Source: Bolinopsis microptera | Lineage: Eukaryota > Ctenophora > Tentaculata > Lobata > Bolinopsidae | Direction: 5' to 3' | NCBI RefSeq assembly: GCF_026151205.1 | Contig: NC_087072.1 | Location: forward strand, 13,058,169-13,122,168 | Length of the DNA: 64,000 nt | The notes under the pieces: generated by a model | What the model was told of the DNA's origin: nothing | Databases searched by the model: none | Seen by the model: only the letters and a program-made list of their open reading frames with translations | Position numbers and translations under genes: made by a program | Shown here: in pieces, positions 40,198-51,000 of the stretch | Numbering within the stretch: the first letter of the stretch is position 1 | Layout of the letters: each line of letters begins with the position of its first letter

Positions 40198-41324
40198 GTT
40201 CTTTGGTGTTATTTATATAATTGTAATATGTAGTGACTGACAGTGCGAGATATCTTTTTTTGTTTCTATTTGATGTGTTTAGTGTTTGTGTTGCATTCTA
40301 ATATAAACCGCGTATTAGTTTCGTGTCAATTTTAAATTTGATAAGTTTATCTTTAAACTGTATTTATTAGCAGTAATAGTTACATTTTGGTATTTACCTA
40401 TATTTATTATTGTAATACTGTTGTATAATGCTGTTTCTACCTCATTGTAGCTTACACATAGGATAGCATACTTTGCTATGATCTTTAATCACAGTTGACA
40501 ATACTTGATTAGAGTTAATGATTGTACGCGTTTGAAATCTTGATTTGATATCATTATAACCTTTACTAATGTTCAGATGAATGAATTTGATGTTTTATTT
40601 TTCCTCGGCACTATTGAAAATCCTTTAAGGGATAGAATCGGCACTGTCAAATATCTTTAAAAGGTTCGTAAATGGAATTACAGTCGATCTCCTGACAAAT
40701 TTATGCCGAAAATTTGTTTTAACACGCGCAGCAATATGAAGCCCGCGGCATTCGCCGGGGTGGTAAGAATAATTATTGAGTCCGCGGCGCGGCCGGCCCA
40801 GTAACACATTGTGCTACACTCGAGACCCTTTTAGAAAAATTTCTAAAATCGACTGTAATGATTTAGCACGCTCGAAATTTTTCCTTGTCACACAAATTGT
40901 TGATCATTGTTAATGATTTGGTCCGGCGCGCGCTAATTCGTAGCTCGTGCCACATTTCGAGAAGAAAGCGGCGCGCGCTACTTCGAAGAAATTTAGACGA
41001 GTAACATCCGTCAAACAAATTGGTGTTATTTTATTTGGTGTTATTTTATTTATCACGTATATTACTTTGGTCAAAATTATTATAATAACAAGACAAAAGG
41101 ATTAAAAGTCCTAATTACTAATATATAAATAAACGCTATTCACTAAAAATAAAAAATAATGCATTTTTTGGGATGCCATAAGTACCCTTTTGTATCACGT
41201 TTTGTTGTATGTAGCGCGATGCACTACTGGGCCGCGCCGTGCATCAAATAATTCTTCGGTAGATCGGCGAGATGCACCACTGGGCCTCGCCGAGCTGCGA
41301 AGGATTGACATCGTGAATCAATAT

Positions 41325-41405
41325 CACGTCGTGACCCCACGGTCGTTTCACTATGGTGAAACGTCCTGACGATACAGGGGGAGCTGCGCACTCGTGCGCG
41401 GCGGG
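41325..41405 (+). repeat. Dispersed GC-rich repeat, copy 3 (left module)
   Basis: TATCACGTCGTGACCCCACG, TCGTTTCACTATGGTGAAAC and GACGATACAGGGGG match 33796-33870 in the same direction. Just upstream are two near-copies of GATGCAC-ACTGGGCC-CGCCG at 41218-41295. Confidence 0.7.
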
Positions 41406-41801
41406 TCATACAGCGTATGACAAGTACAACATTTGCAAGAACTTGATTTTGCCGTACCTTTGTTTTGTCCACAAAATAAAGCAATAACCCAGCCTCCAAA
41501 AGTTTAGTGAGAATAACGTGCCATGTATCTAAAACATGTCCAGAGAAAGATTTAATGTGTAGACAAGACACATTTGTTTTGCAGATAGAATCTAAGGCAT
41601 GACACAACATTAGTAGTGAACACCATGCCTGTAAAAAGTTTAATTTGCAATGGAAGATGAAAGTCTGAAATTGAGGGGACACCTCGCATTCCACATTAGA
41701 GTGTGGGAGACTCACCTTTTGTTCCACACCAATGTGAGAGAGACACCTTGTGTTCCACATCAAAGTTAACATTCACATGCCACATTAAAGTGTGGGAGAC
41801 A

Positions 41802-42066
41802 CAGTGACGTAACGTTGCCTGTTACCCCCCCCCCCCCCGCTGAAATAGCGCCCCCTCCCATTTTGGAGCCCCTCCTTAAACTTGACCAAATTAAATGATT
41901 TCAAAGGATACGCCGGTAAAATCTCTAAAAAAGTGTGTTTCTAGAGCAAAACGTGCAGTTTTGCTAGTACCGTAGTTAAGTTTTTCGAAATTGTCCCACA
42001 TTCAAAACGACGATTTGGCGCCCCCCTAAGATTGCGGGGTCAGCGGGGCTCTTCGTTACGCCACTG
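41802..42066. mobile_element. hAT-type MITE, 265 bp
   Basis: The ends are CAGTGACGTAACG and the complement of CGTTACGCCACTG (CAGTGGCGTAACG), 12 of 13 alike. Flanking 8-mers are GGGAGACA (left) and GGGAGATA (right), a 7/8 match that fits an aged 8-bp hAT target duplication. The interior has a poly-C tract and no coding sequence. Confidence 0.7.
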
Positions 42067-42404
42067 GGGAGATACCCCTGGAAAAATCGCTAATAAATTC
42101 ATCCCACTTTTGGAAGAAATGCTGATCTGCACTAATGAATTTTATACATACATACATGTTACATGGCGAGATCTCCATCCAAAAGGATTAGTCTGCGTCA
42201 TCTGCGTCATTACTTTGTATTATACAACTTCGGCGGGTAATATTTTTCCATCCTTTTCGATCTGAAAGCTGAAAAAGAAAAAGATTTTGCAGCAGAGAGA
42301 CTCAGAATAGAAAACGCAATAAGTTCTCCAGCAAAGAAAAGATCGTTTTCACTGGCTACACAAAAAGGCAGTTCATCCTGGCTGTCAGCCCTCCCAATGC
42401 AGTC

Positions 42405-45400
42405 TTATTTTTTTATTTCAAAATTCAATTAATCATTATATATAAATCAAGCGTTACATTTCAGCCATGCAAAATTACAATGACATATTTTGATATACTA
42501 AATGATAAATGGTACTGCAATATAAGTTGCTTAATGTTTGGCCGGATGACAACTAACGAGAAAAATAAACTTGATTATATAATAATTAATTCGGCTGAAC
42601 CAACACATAGCAAGATCCACATTAACGTTGGGGCCGTCTACCAAATTTGAATGACAAACATTAACAAGAAATCAAACATATCATAAATAATTATAAGGAT
42701 TTTGTTCATTACAATTCCGTCACAACTGATAAAGAAAAAAGAAAAGGACAAGCAGATAGGAAATTGGACGGACAGAATTGTAACCAACAAAAACAAATTT
42801 CTGAGACTCATAAGACTGATGAGCTAATCTGGCCAGACTGTATCGGCAGCCCAGAGGTACTTGATCAGTTTGGCCTTAAAAGTAGAAATCCGCTCTGACT
42901 GCCGGATACATACTGGTAGACTATTCCATTTCAGCATAGATCTATGAAAAAAGCTATTTCGGTTCAAGGCATCCGAGCAGGGCACAGTGGTACTCATGTA
43001 AGTTGAAGTATCCGACATATCAATTATTTGAGCATTGTGCCTAGTGTATCGGGTGCCCTCTGGACGGCATAGGACTATATATGTAGGGAGCGAAACTGGA
43101 ATTATGCTATTCACTATTTTATAGAAGGTCATAAGATCGTTATAAATAAACTTCTGTTTAACAGGGAGAATATTTAGTTTCTTTTGCTCTGTAGCAAGTT
43201 TATCGTCATTATAACTGGAGTAAGGTTCACCATTGATCCATTTAACAGCCCTCTTTTGGATAGCAACAAACTGTTGAAGATGAGTTGCAGATTGAGGGGA
43301 CCATATGACAGAACAATGTTCAAATATAGACCTAATTAACGCTAAATAGAACGATCTTTTCTGCCTTTTATCAGTAGTGAAATGACATGTTCTCTTAAGT
43401 AGTCCAAGTCTAGAGGTAGCTTTGGAAACAAGCGCTTTACATTGTGCACCCCAATTAAACCTGGAGTTTATTGCGACTCCTAAATCTGACTGAGAGGGCA
43501 CAAAGTCAATATCACTTCCAGAAAGTTTATAAAAGAAGGTATTGAATGGCAAGTTATCCAGCACGTTTCTTTGCAGGGACACAGAGAGGGCTTTGCACTT
43601 TTGTGGGTGGAACTTCATTCGATTTCTCACTGACCAATCATATAATCTGTTGATGTCATTTTGGATTATGTGATGGTCAGGGTAACCAAGGATCTCCCTC
43701 CAAATTTTAGTGTCATCTGCATAAAGGGCGATATTGGTGCCTTCAGAGACACAGGAGAACATGTCATTTATAAATATTACAAACAATAAAGGGCCAAGTA
43801 TAGAACCTTGAGGGACACCAGACCGAACTGGTAGAGAAGAAGACGTTTGGCCTCCTATCACTACTTGTTGTTGTCGCCCCTCAAGATAGGACTTAATAAA
43901 TTTAAGCATTAGTCCATCGACATTAAAAATATTCTTTAATTTACTTAAAATGAGGTCATGCGAAACGCTATCAAAAGCTTTCGCAAAATCAAAATATATT
44001 ATATCAGTCCTGGACCTGTTATTCAATGCAAGTGCAAGATTGTCCGTGAAAGGTATCATTTGGGTTGTGCATGAACGTTCATTAACAAAACCGTGTTGTC
44101 GGTCATCCAACAGATCAGAACATGCAGCGTATAATGCAGTCTTTATGCACCTTTCAAAGACTTTCATTACAAGAGATGTTAACGAGATAGGCCTGTAGTT
44201 CTCAACCGAAGACTTATCGCCCTTTTTGTGCACTGGTACTACAAGTGCCAGCTTCCAATCAGGGGGTATGCATCCGCTCGAGAAAGACAGGTTAAATAAA
44301 ACACTAAGTGGGTATGCAAGGCTTTGGGCACAGTTTTTGAGGACTCTCCCATGAATCCCATCAGGGCCAGGGGCCTTGTTGGGATTTAACTTTTTAAGAA
44401 TCAACAGAACATCTTCTCTACTAAACACAAGACTTGAAAAACAATCATCACGAAAATCTATGTCAATGCCATAATCGCTCTCTTGAGAAAACTGCTCATA
44501 AAAATATTCGTTAAAAAGGGCAGCTTGATCAGATGGATTGTTTCGAAAGCGATTATGATATTTGACAGTTTCAGGGATCCTGGTTGACTTTGATTTAGAT
44601 TTAACGTAGGTCCAGAATTTCTTGGAGATAAGAGCATCATCGGAGTCATCCTCAACACTGAGTCTCATTCTTTCGTCCATCAAATTTTTAAATTTTGTGC
44701 GAAATGCACGAAACTTTTGTTTATGAGACTCAGAGTTGCTCCCATTATGCCTTATTCTCCATTTCTCCTTATTTCGTAGGAGACGATCACATTCGGAGTC
44801 ATACCATGGGGGCTGGAACTGAGACTTAATGGTCTTTTTAGGGATCCATCGGTCACAGGCTGCACCGAGAACTCCTCTGAATCGACTCCAGGCAAGATAA
44901 GGATCATTACACTCAAATATACTATCCCAATCGATGCTAAATAACTCAGAATTCAGGCCCCTAAAATTACCTTTACTATAATTAAAGATCTTTCTTTTAG
45001 GTTGCTTAATATACTTGGTCTTAATATCAATGTCAAATGTGATACAAAAGTGGTCGGACATACACATTTCGTTTTGATCTAAAACTTTAACATTCTTAAT
45101 AAGGTTTTGAATGTTAGTGAACACAAGATCTAAGGTGTTGCCTGACTTGTGAGTAGGGGAGCTAATAAGTTGTGTATGTCCGAGGTCATCAGTGAGAAAA
45201 TTTACAAAGCTAGAATGTAGCTGGCAAGATGACTGACCATCTGGCCAGGAAATCGAAGCCAAATTAAAGTCACCTACCAGAATGTGCCTTTGCAATTTTC
45301 TGGCAGATGCTAAAGTAACAAAATGTTTCTTGAAAGATTCAAAATTATCTAAGCCAAGCGTTCCTACTCTATAAAATGTTGATATACAAAAGTTTCTTCC

Positions 45401-45700
45401 ACACTGAGTCTTAATTATGATGGATAATAATTCAGCTTGAACACTAACTTTAGAGAACTTTAGACTCGAGATATCAATGTCTGTTCTATGGGCAATCAGA
45501 ACACCACCACCGTTTTTTCTGAATTTCTTGGGCTGGGTTGCATCCACTGGATGCGATCTTAAGGATCGGTCAAGCCTAAATACTTTGTATTTGTCAGGGA
45601 GCACCTCATTACTGAGAATGGAATTTTTTCAGCCATGTCTCGTTTAGAATAATGATGTGAGGCTTATGTTTGTAGATATAACCATGGAATTCATGTATGG
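42405..45700 (-). mobile_element. LINE with endonuclease and reverse transcriptase, 5'-truncated
   Basis: A minus-strand non-LTR element. A T-run near 42406-42413 may be its poly(A) tail, followed on the minus strand by about 400 nt of 3' UTR and the reading frame. The 5' part is lost: similarity to the endonuclease start (YKHKPHIIILNETWL) fades near 45700, where another retroelement in the opposite orientation begins. A one-base slip in an A6 run (45624-45629) separates the first ~25 endonuclease codons from the main frame, so this copy is probably dead. Confidence 0.8.
42824..45630 (-). CDS. LINE ORF2: apurinic-type endonuclease and reverse transcriptase
   Basis: The main frame ends at 42824 and is open for over 920 codons. 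The endonuclease has RKNGGGVLIAH, LVGDFNLASISWP and MSDHFCITFDI, the usual catalytic blocks of an exonuclease-endonuclease-phosphatase fold. Reverse transcriptase blocks follow: [54 protein letters not shown] and YADD (about residues 628-631). The C-terminal part holds the conserved RLGLLKRTCHF and IWSPQSATHL segments. The style fits the Jockey/CR1/L2 superfamily. This protein nicks target DNA and copies the element RNA from the nick. No ATG opens the main frame; the true start lay further upstream. Confidence 0.85.
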
Positions 45701-46442
45701 TGGTTACTGCTTGAACAAGAAGGACTTTAGAGATGGTATATGTTTGCGATATGGCTGGCCTATACAAGATATTGCTAAACACTGTGCGTGTAGAGAAAGA
45801 AACTCCGTCGATCATGCCCTTTCTTGTAAAAAAGGAGGGTATGTTTCCTTTAGACATACAGTGCTTGTAGAAACCGAAGCAGATCTACTACGTGAGGCTA
45901 AATGTAGAAACGTTTATACTGAGCCAGCTCTCTTACCAACGTCTCCAGAACTTCATCCCAAAGGAACTACTACTGACAGCGGAGCAAGGCTAGATATTGT
46001 TGCAACTGGATTATATGGCAGGAATGCCAGGACTTTCATGGATGTAAGAATAACACACCCAAATGCACCATCAAACCTTAATGTTCCCCTGGACAAGTTG
46101 TACAAGAGAAATGAGGAAGAAAAAAAAACTAAGTATAACTCACGAGTCATCAACACTGAAAGAGCGTCTTTCATTCCTCTAGTGTTTTCTACAGTAGGGA
46201 CTACAGCACCAGAATGTGACAGATTTCACAAACGTCTTGCTAGATTGATATCAAAGAAGAGAAAGGAGAGCTACACAGATGTTATCAACTACATCAGGAC
46301 CAAGATATGCTTTGCTATGCTTAAAAGCATAGTGGTATCAGTTCATGGTGTGAGGAGTCAAGAAGAAAAGAAAGTAACAAAAACGGTTGCTGACACAGCA
46401 TTTGGACTTATACCTAGTATGACCTCTTATGAGTGCCGTTAA
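45676..46442 (+). pseudogene. Retroelement C-terminal fragment: zinc knuckle plus nuclease-like domain
   Basis: About 255 codons, open on the plus strand. A segment KDFRDGICLRYGW precedes a C-x-C...H-x4-C motif (CACRERNSVDHALSCKKGG) and RHT. A nuclease-like block follows: an E in YTEPALL, then SGARLDIVATGL and ARTFMDVRITHP. The region ends with SFIPLVFSTVGTTAP and a helical part. A Cys-His finger followed by R-H, E, D and D-V-R recalls the tail of R2-type elements with a restriction-like endonuclease. Similar unnamed domains are frequent in invertebrate genomes. No reverse transcriptase precedes it here, and the first residues are antisense to the neighbouring LINE, so it is a fragment. Class is inferred. 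Confidence 0.55.
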
Positions 46443-46619
46443 ATTATTAACAGGAAAATTGTCTTAATTTTGGTTGATCAAATGTTTTATATCAGATGTT
46501 GATTTCTTAAAGATAGGTGTATATTTTTGCTATTATTTCTATGAAAGGGGAGGTACAGATAAAGTACCAAACCTTATTGTGTATATTTGGTTGCAACTCC
46601 GGTAAATGATGAAACAAGT

Positions 46620-47790
46620 CTCTTATGAGAGTGATACCGTGAGTTGCTTCCTTTTTTTTTTTTTTCCTTTTCGATCTGCAGCCAATCTTCTCATACAATC
46701 AATCGTGAGTCCATTACGATCCAATCTCTGCTCAGCATCTTCAATAAATACATCATTTAAGCTCTTCCTAGGCCTGCCTCTTGATCGTTTCCCATGCTTG
46801 GGTTTCCATTCAAGTAGATAGTTAGGTAACCGATCTTCAGGCATTATACTGACATGTCCAAACCAACGTAGCCGTTTTGTTGCTATTATGTCAGTAGGAG
46901 CAGTTATTGAAGCCCTTCTTAAAACATCTTCATTTCTTACTCGATGGAACCACCTCACTCTCAGGATTCTGCGTAAGCAGTACTGATGGAAAGACTCTAA
47001 TCTTCTTGTCTGCACTTGAGTCGTGTTCCATATCTCACTTCCATAGGTCAGAATGGTAAGAACAGCTGCGATGTAGATTCGCACTTTGTTGTTAATGCTT
47101 ATGTTCTTATTCTTCCAAATGTTAGGAAAGAAAAATTTTTTTAGGAAAGAAAAATTTATTGAGTTGGTTAAAAGCTCCGGTTGCTTTTCCAATCCTGACA
47201 CTTATTTCTTTATCGATCTTGCCATCCGATGTAATTTTGGCACCCAAATAAGTGAATTGAGTGACCTGCTTTGCAGAGTTTCCATCGACAGTAATATCTA
47301 TGGTCCTATTCTCTGGGAGTGGGTGCTGCGACGTATCTTTCCCAATTACCATGATCTCTGTTTTCTTTGCGTTCATCTTTAAACCCCCAAGCCCACAGTA
47401 TTTCGCAATATTGTCCGTTGTTTCTTGCAGTCCCTCGACAGTGTCATCCATGCCTGCTATGTCATCAGCATAGTCCAAATCAATGACACATTTTTCCGGT
47501 TGTCTGGAACTTTGTCTGTACTGAAGAGTAAAACCACGCGATATATTTTTAAACTTCTCGGCAAGTTCTAATCCCCAGTTAAGTACAAGGTTGAAAATGG
47601 GAGGCCCTTGCACATCACCTTGTCCAGTCCCCGAATCGACATCAAACCATCTTGTCAATTCCCCATTGACACGAACTGCACTTTCAGTTGCTCTAAAGAA
47701 CGCTTTGAAAACATTGATGTATTTTGTTGGAAGACCATAATGTTCAAAATGAACTTTATACTCTTTTCTAATAAGTGGCACTGGTAATTT
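46620..47790 (-). pseudogene. Truncated reverse transcriptase of a second LINE (RTE-like tail)
   Basis: Two minus-strand frames overlap near 47120-47200. The first (from 47781) has GTGQGDVQGPPIFN and YADDIAG, late reverse transcriptase blocks. The second carries VLTILTYGSEIWN, LRWFGHVSIMPEDRLP and GKRSRGRPRKS, the C-terminal signature common in RTE-like and related LINEs. The endonuclease and the first reverse transcriptase blocks are missing. The frames are broken by a 19-nt tandem duplication at 47122-47159. The end is an A-rich tract (T-run on plus at 46650-46664). Confidence 0.75.
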
Positions 47791-48006
47791 TGATTGGGTT
47801 GTTAAAGGCAGAGCATATTAGGGCAACATTAACTCTCATTTTAAACTTATTCTCTTCTCTGCTTCTCCAATCATGGAAATCAAGGATGGATCTATTTTGA
47901 TTTGATTCTTTAAATATTTAACCTCATCAAGGAGCTTGTTTTTTATGGTTTAAACGGCACTGCTTAGACGATTAAATATTTTTAAAAGATAGTAATATAT
48001 TTTAGC

Positions 48007-51000
48007 ATGCGGATAAAGGAGGTTGTAAGAACCAGCAATCTTTCATGGAGTCCTGGACAGGTTCATCCTTTGTATATTGCTGCTGGGACAAGCGCAAAGC
48101 AGCTTGATGCATCCTTCAGGTAACAAGCTTTGTTAAAAACTATCATTTCTTTATTCTCAATAACGTAAGATTATTTAGAACTAATAATGATATAATATGT
48201 CTCCATTTCAGTTCATCGTCAGTGTTAGAGATCCTTGAGGTTGAAACTGCTTCCAAAGGATGGGACATGCCAGTTAGAGGGACTCTGTCTGTTGCCTCCA
48301 GGTAATTTTATCAACTGTGACTTTGGTGAACTTTCTTTTGATGAAATCTACCGCGAGCTTGACTTTAACATGAAACACCCGGGGGGCCGTTCAACGTCAT
48401 ATTTTGGCTCGGTACCTTACAGTTATGGCAGAACCAACCACCGTGCAACCCATGATAAGCCCTTGCCACCTGTCCTACAGCGCATTTTTGATTGTTTGCA
48501 TAAATCCGATCCTGACATTACTCCCACGAACTACACCTGCCTCTGTACTTACTATAAGGACGGGTCAGTTGGTATTCCATTGCATAGTGACAGCGAATCT
48601 AGCATTGTAGAAGATAGTCTGATTTACACTGCATCATTTGGCTCTACCAGAATTATGAGAATGTCAACGTCGACAGGCCCTTTCGTTGAGCATAACATCC
48701 CGCTCGAGCACGGCTCTGTCTTTGCAATGTCTCGATCTGATCAGAACCACTGGCAGCACGGCATTGAACGTGATCCTATGTTAAGGCAGCCACGAATCTC
48801 GTTCACTCTTCGCAAGTTGAAACAGCCTGATCCCACGGCCTTGCCAGCACCTGCAGCACCTACTCGGGTCCCGCCTGTTGCACCACCTACACAGATACAG
48901 TCACCAACGTCCCGTCACTCCAGAGTCCTCTTCATTCACGACTCAATACACCGAGAAACACCAGAATGGCTGTTCGACCAGATACCTGGCCACCGATGTC
49001 AAAAGCGCCTTAACTATCAACTAGTGAACTCACTGGAACATCAACATGAGTTCAAACATTCTAAAGCAGTCGTACTTTCCTGCGGCATTAATGACCTAGC
49101 TAGGTATGGGCAGTCGGCCAGGAGTCTTGCGGACAATTTCTGTCCCCGTTTTATAGACTCTTGTAACAATAACAAGAATACCGAGTTTATGTTTTGTGCT
49201 TTATCTATGACTAAATTTAACTGGTTGAATGCAGAGATTGACGCTTTTAATATCATAATGTTGAACCTGGCTAAGGATATTCCAAATCTGAGTTTTTTCG
49301 ATGCCCATGCCGTGATCAAGCGTGTTAACTCATACTACGTATGGGACCGCAACGACAGACATGGCATCCACTTATATCACGAGGTGCAAAGGGTAATGGC
49401 ACATGAACTTGTTAACTGCGTTGGCAAGTTATGTGGATCTGAACAGAGACGTCACAGGAACTGTGAGTGGCTCTATCACCACAAGCCTAACAGTCTCTCC
49501 AGATATAACCGAAGCTGAGCGCTTTACAAATCATTGATACCATTCTGATTAAAAAATACGATTCAATTTTTTCTCAACTTCCAGTCCACCTTTAACAGAT
49601 CGTTACCAAGATAGATCATATAATGAAATGATCTGATTGGTGGAATTTTTCTCATTATCTGATAAGCTCATCCATTATCAGTATCTCTTATCACCCGATC
49701 GCACACAAAACATTTTACTCTACAAATCTGTATCATCCTTAAATCAATGAGATTTCATAACTCTATACAACATTCAAAATTCACATACAAATCTATAAAT
49801 AATCAAGTGCGTTCTCTTCAGTATTACTTAAGTTCAGTGCGATAGTCCCTTATTACGTAAACGCTACAAACAAATCAAATACAAATAACACCTCACAAAA
49901 CTACACAACACAAAAGCAACCACTTTATTCGATTTCTATTTTTTAGCCAAATCAGTTATTTAAATCATACTGATAAGGCCCTAGATAAAGACACTTTATT
50001 TCACTTAATTATCCGATGTTAATATAATTTACTTTTAAATCATATCACGATTCTGTAGCATACAGGACCTCCGGTTCTCGTGAAAGAATCTGATTTGAAC
50101 TATAGTTTTATATACTATCAGTATCATAATCATAATATTTAGTTATAAATGGAACCCACTGTTACATCTGAAAACAAAGTCAAGATCAAATGTTCAAGCT
50201 GCAGCGGCTGGTGTTACTCTATTAGAAATATTCGCACATGCTCATGGTGTCAAAGTAATGTCCATGTCAAATGTTTTAAGGATAATTTAGGCTGTACGAG
50301 TTGCTGTGAAAGTATCATTCCTGGATTTCACGCAACCTACTATGAAATCTATGACGACTACAGTAAACTTAATAGTGACATATTTAATCCGTACGATCAG
50401 AATAGTCGATTTAATCTTATTGGCGACGCCATGACCAACGAAGAGCATCAAGATTCAACTTGGAGCAATATTTCATCTTTCCTAACTAGTTGTCAGTATA
50501 AACAACAACGTAACGTGAAAAAATCTACCTGCTCTCAACTTAAAACATTTTCTATGAACATAAGATCCCTTATTAAGAATATAGATCAACTACGTGATGA
50601 TATTGAGACTTATGATAAGTATGATATATTGTGTTTTAACGAAACTAATTGCACTTTAGGGAAATTACCGAACGGAATAAACGACGTTACCTTAGATGGA
50701 TTTCATGAACCATTTATCCAGGATCCAATTCGCCCATCTGGAAAAGGTGGGGGGCTAGCCACTTATGTACACAAACGTGTAGTCGATTATGATAAAATTG
50801 ATATTTTCACTCCAAACCCTGAACCAACTAATACTAGTGGCGAATTCCAATTTATCAAGCTCCATCAGTGCAAAGGATACAACAGAACGAAAATAATTGG
50901 CAATGTTTACCGTTCTCCCGCTAGGAGACCTGAAGCGTTTCTAGAAATTTTCAAAAATACGCTGCACAACCTAGGGAGACACACCCGTAAACATATGACG

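Larger units (their letters stand above)
39534..41801. other. Gene-poor region right of the minisatellite
   Basis: Contains a doubtful exon-like stretch at 39924-40197, an inverted copy of a GC-rich block at 40737-40770 and repeat pieces at 41210-41405. The remainder is AT-rich without recognisable genes. Confidence 0.5.

Noticed and set aside
48235-48301. Apparent N-terminal extension of the LINE ORF1
   Set aside because: This stretch is SEC31 exon 2 read in another frame; the SEC31 frame matches SEC31A and no ATG opens the extension.
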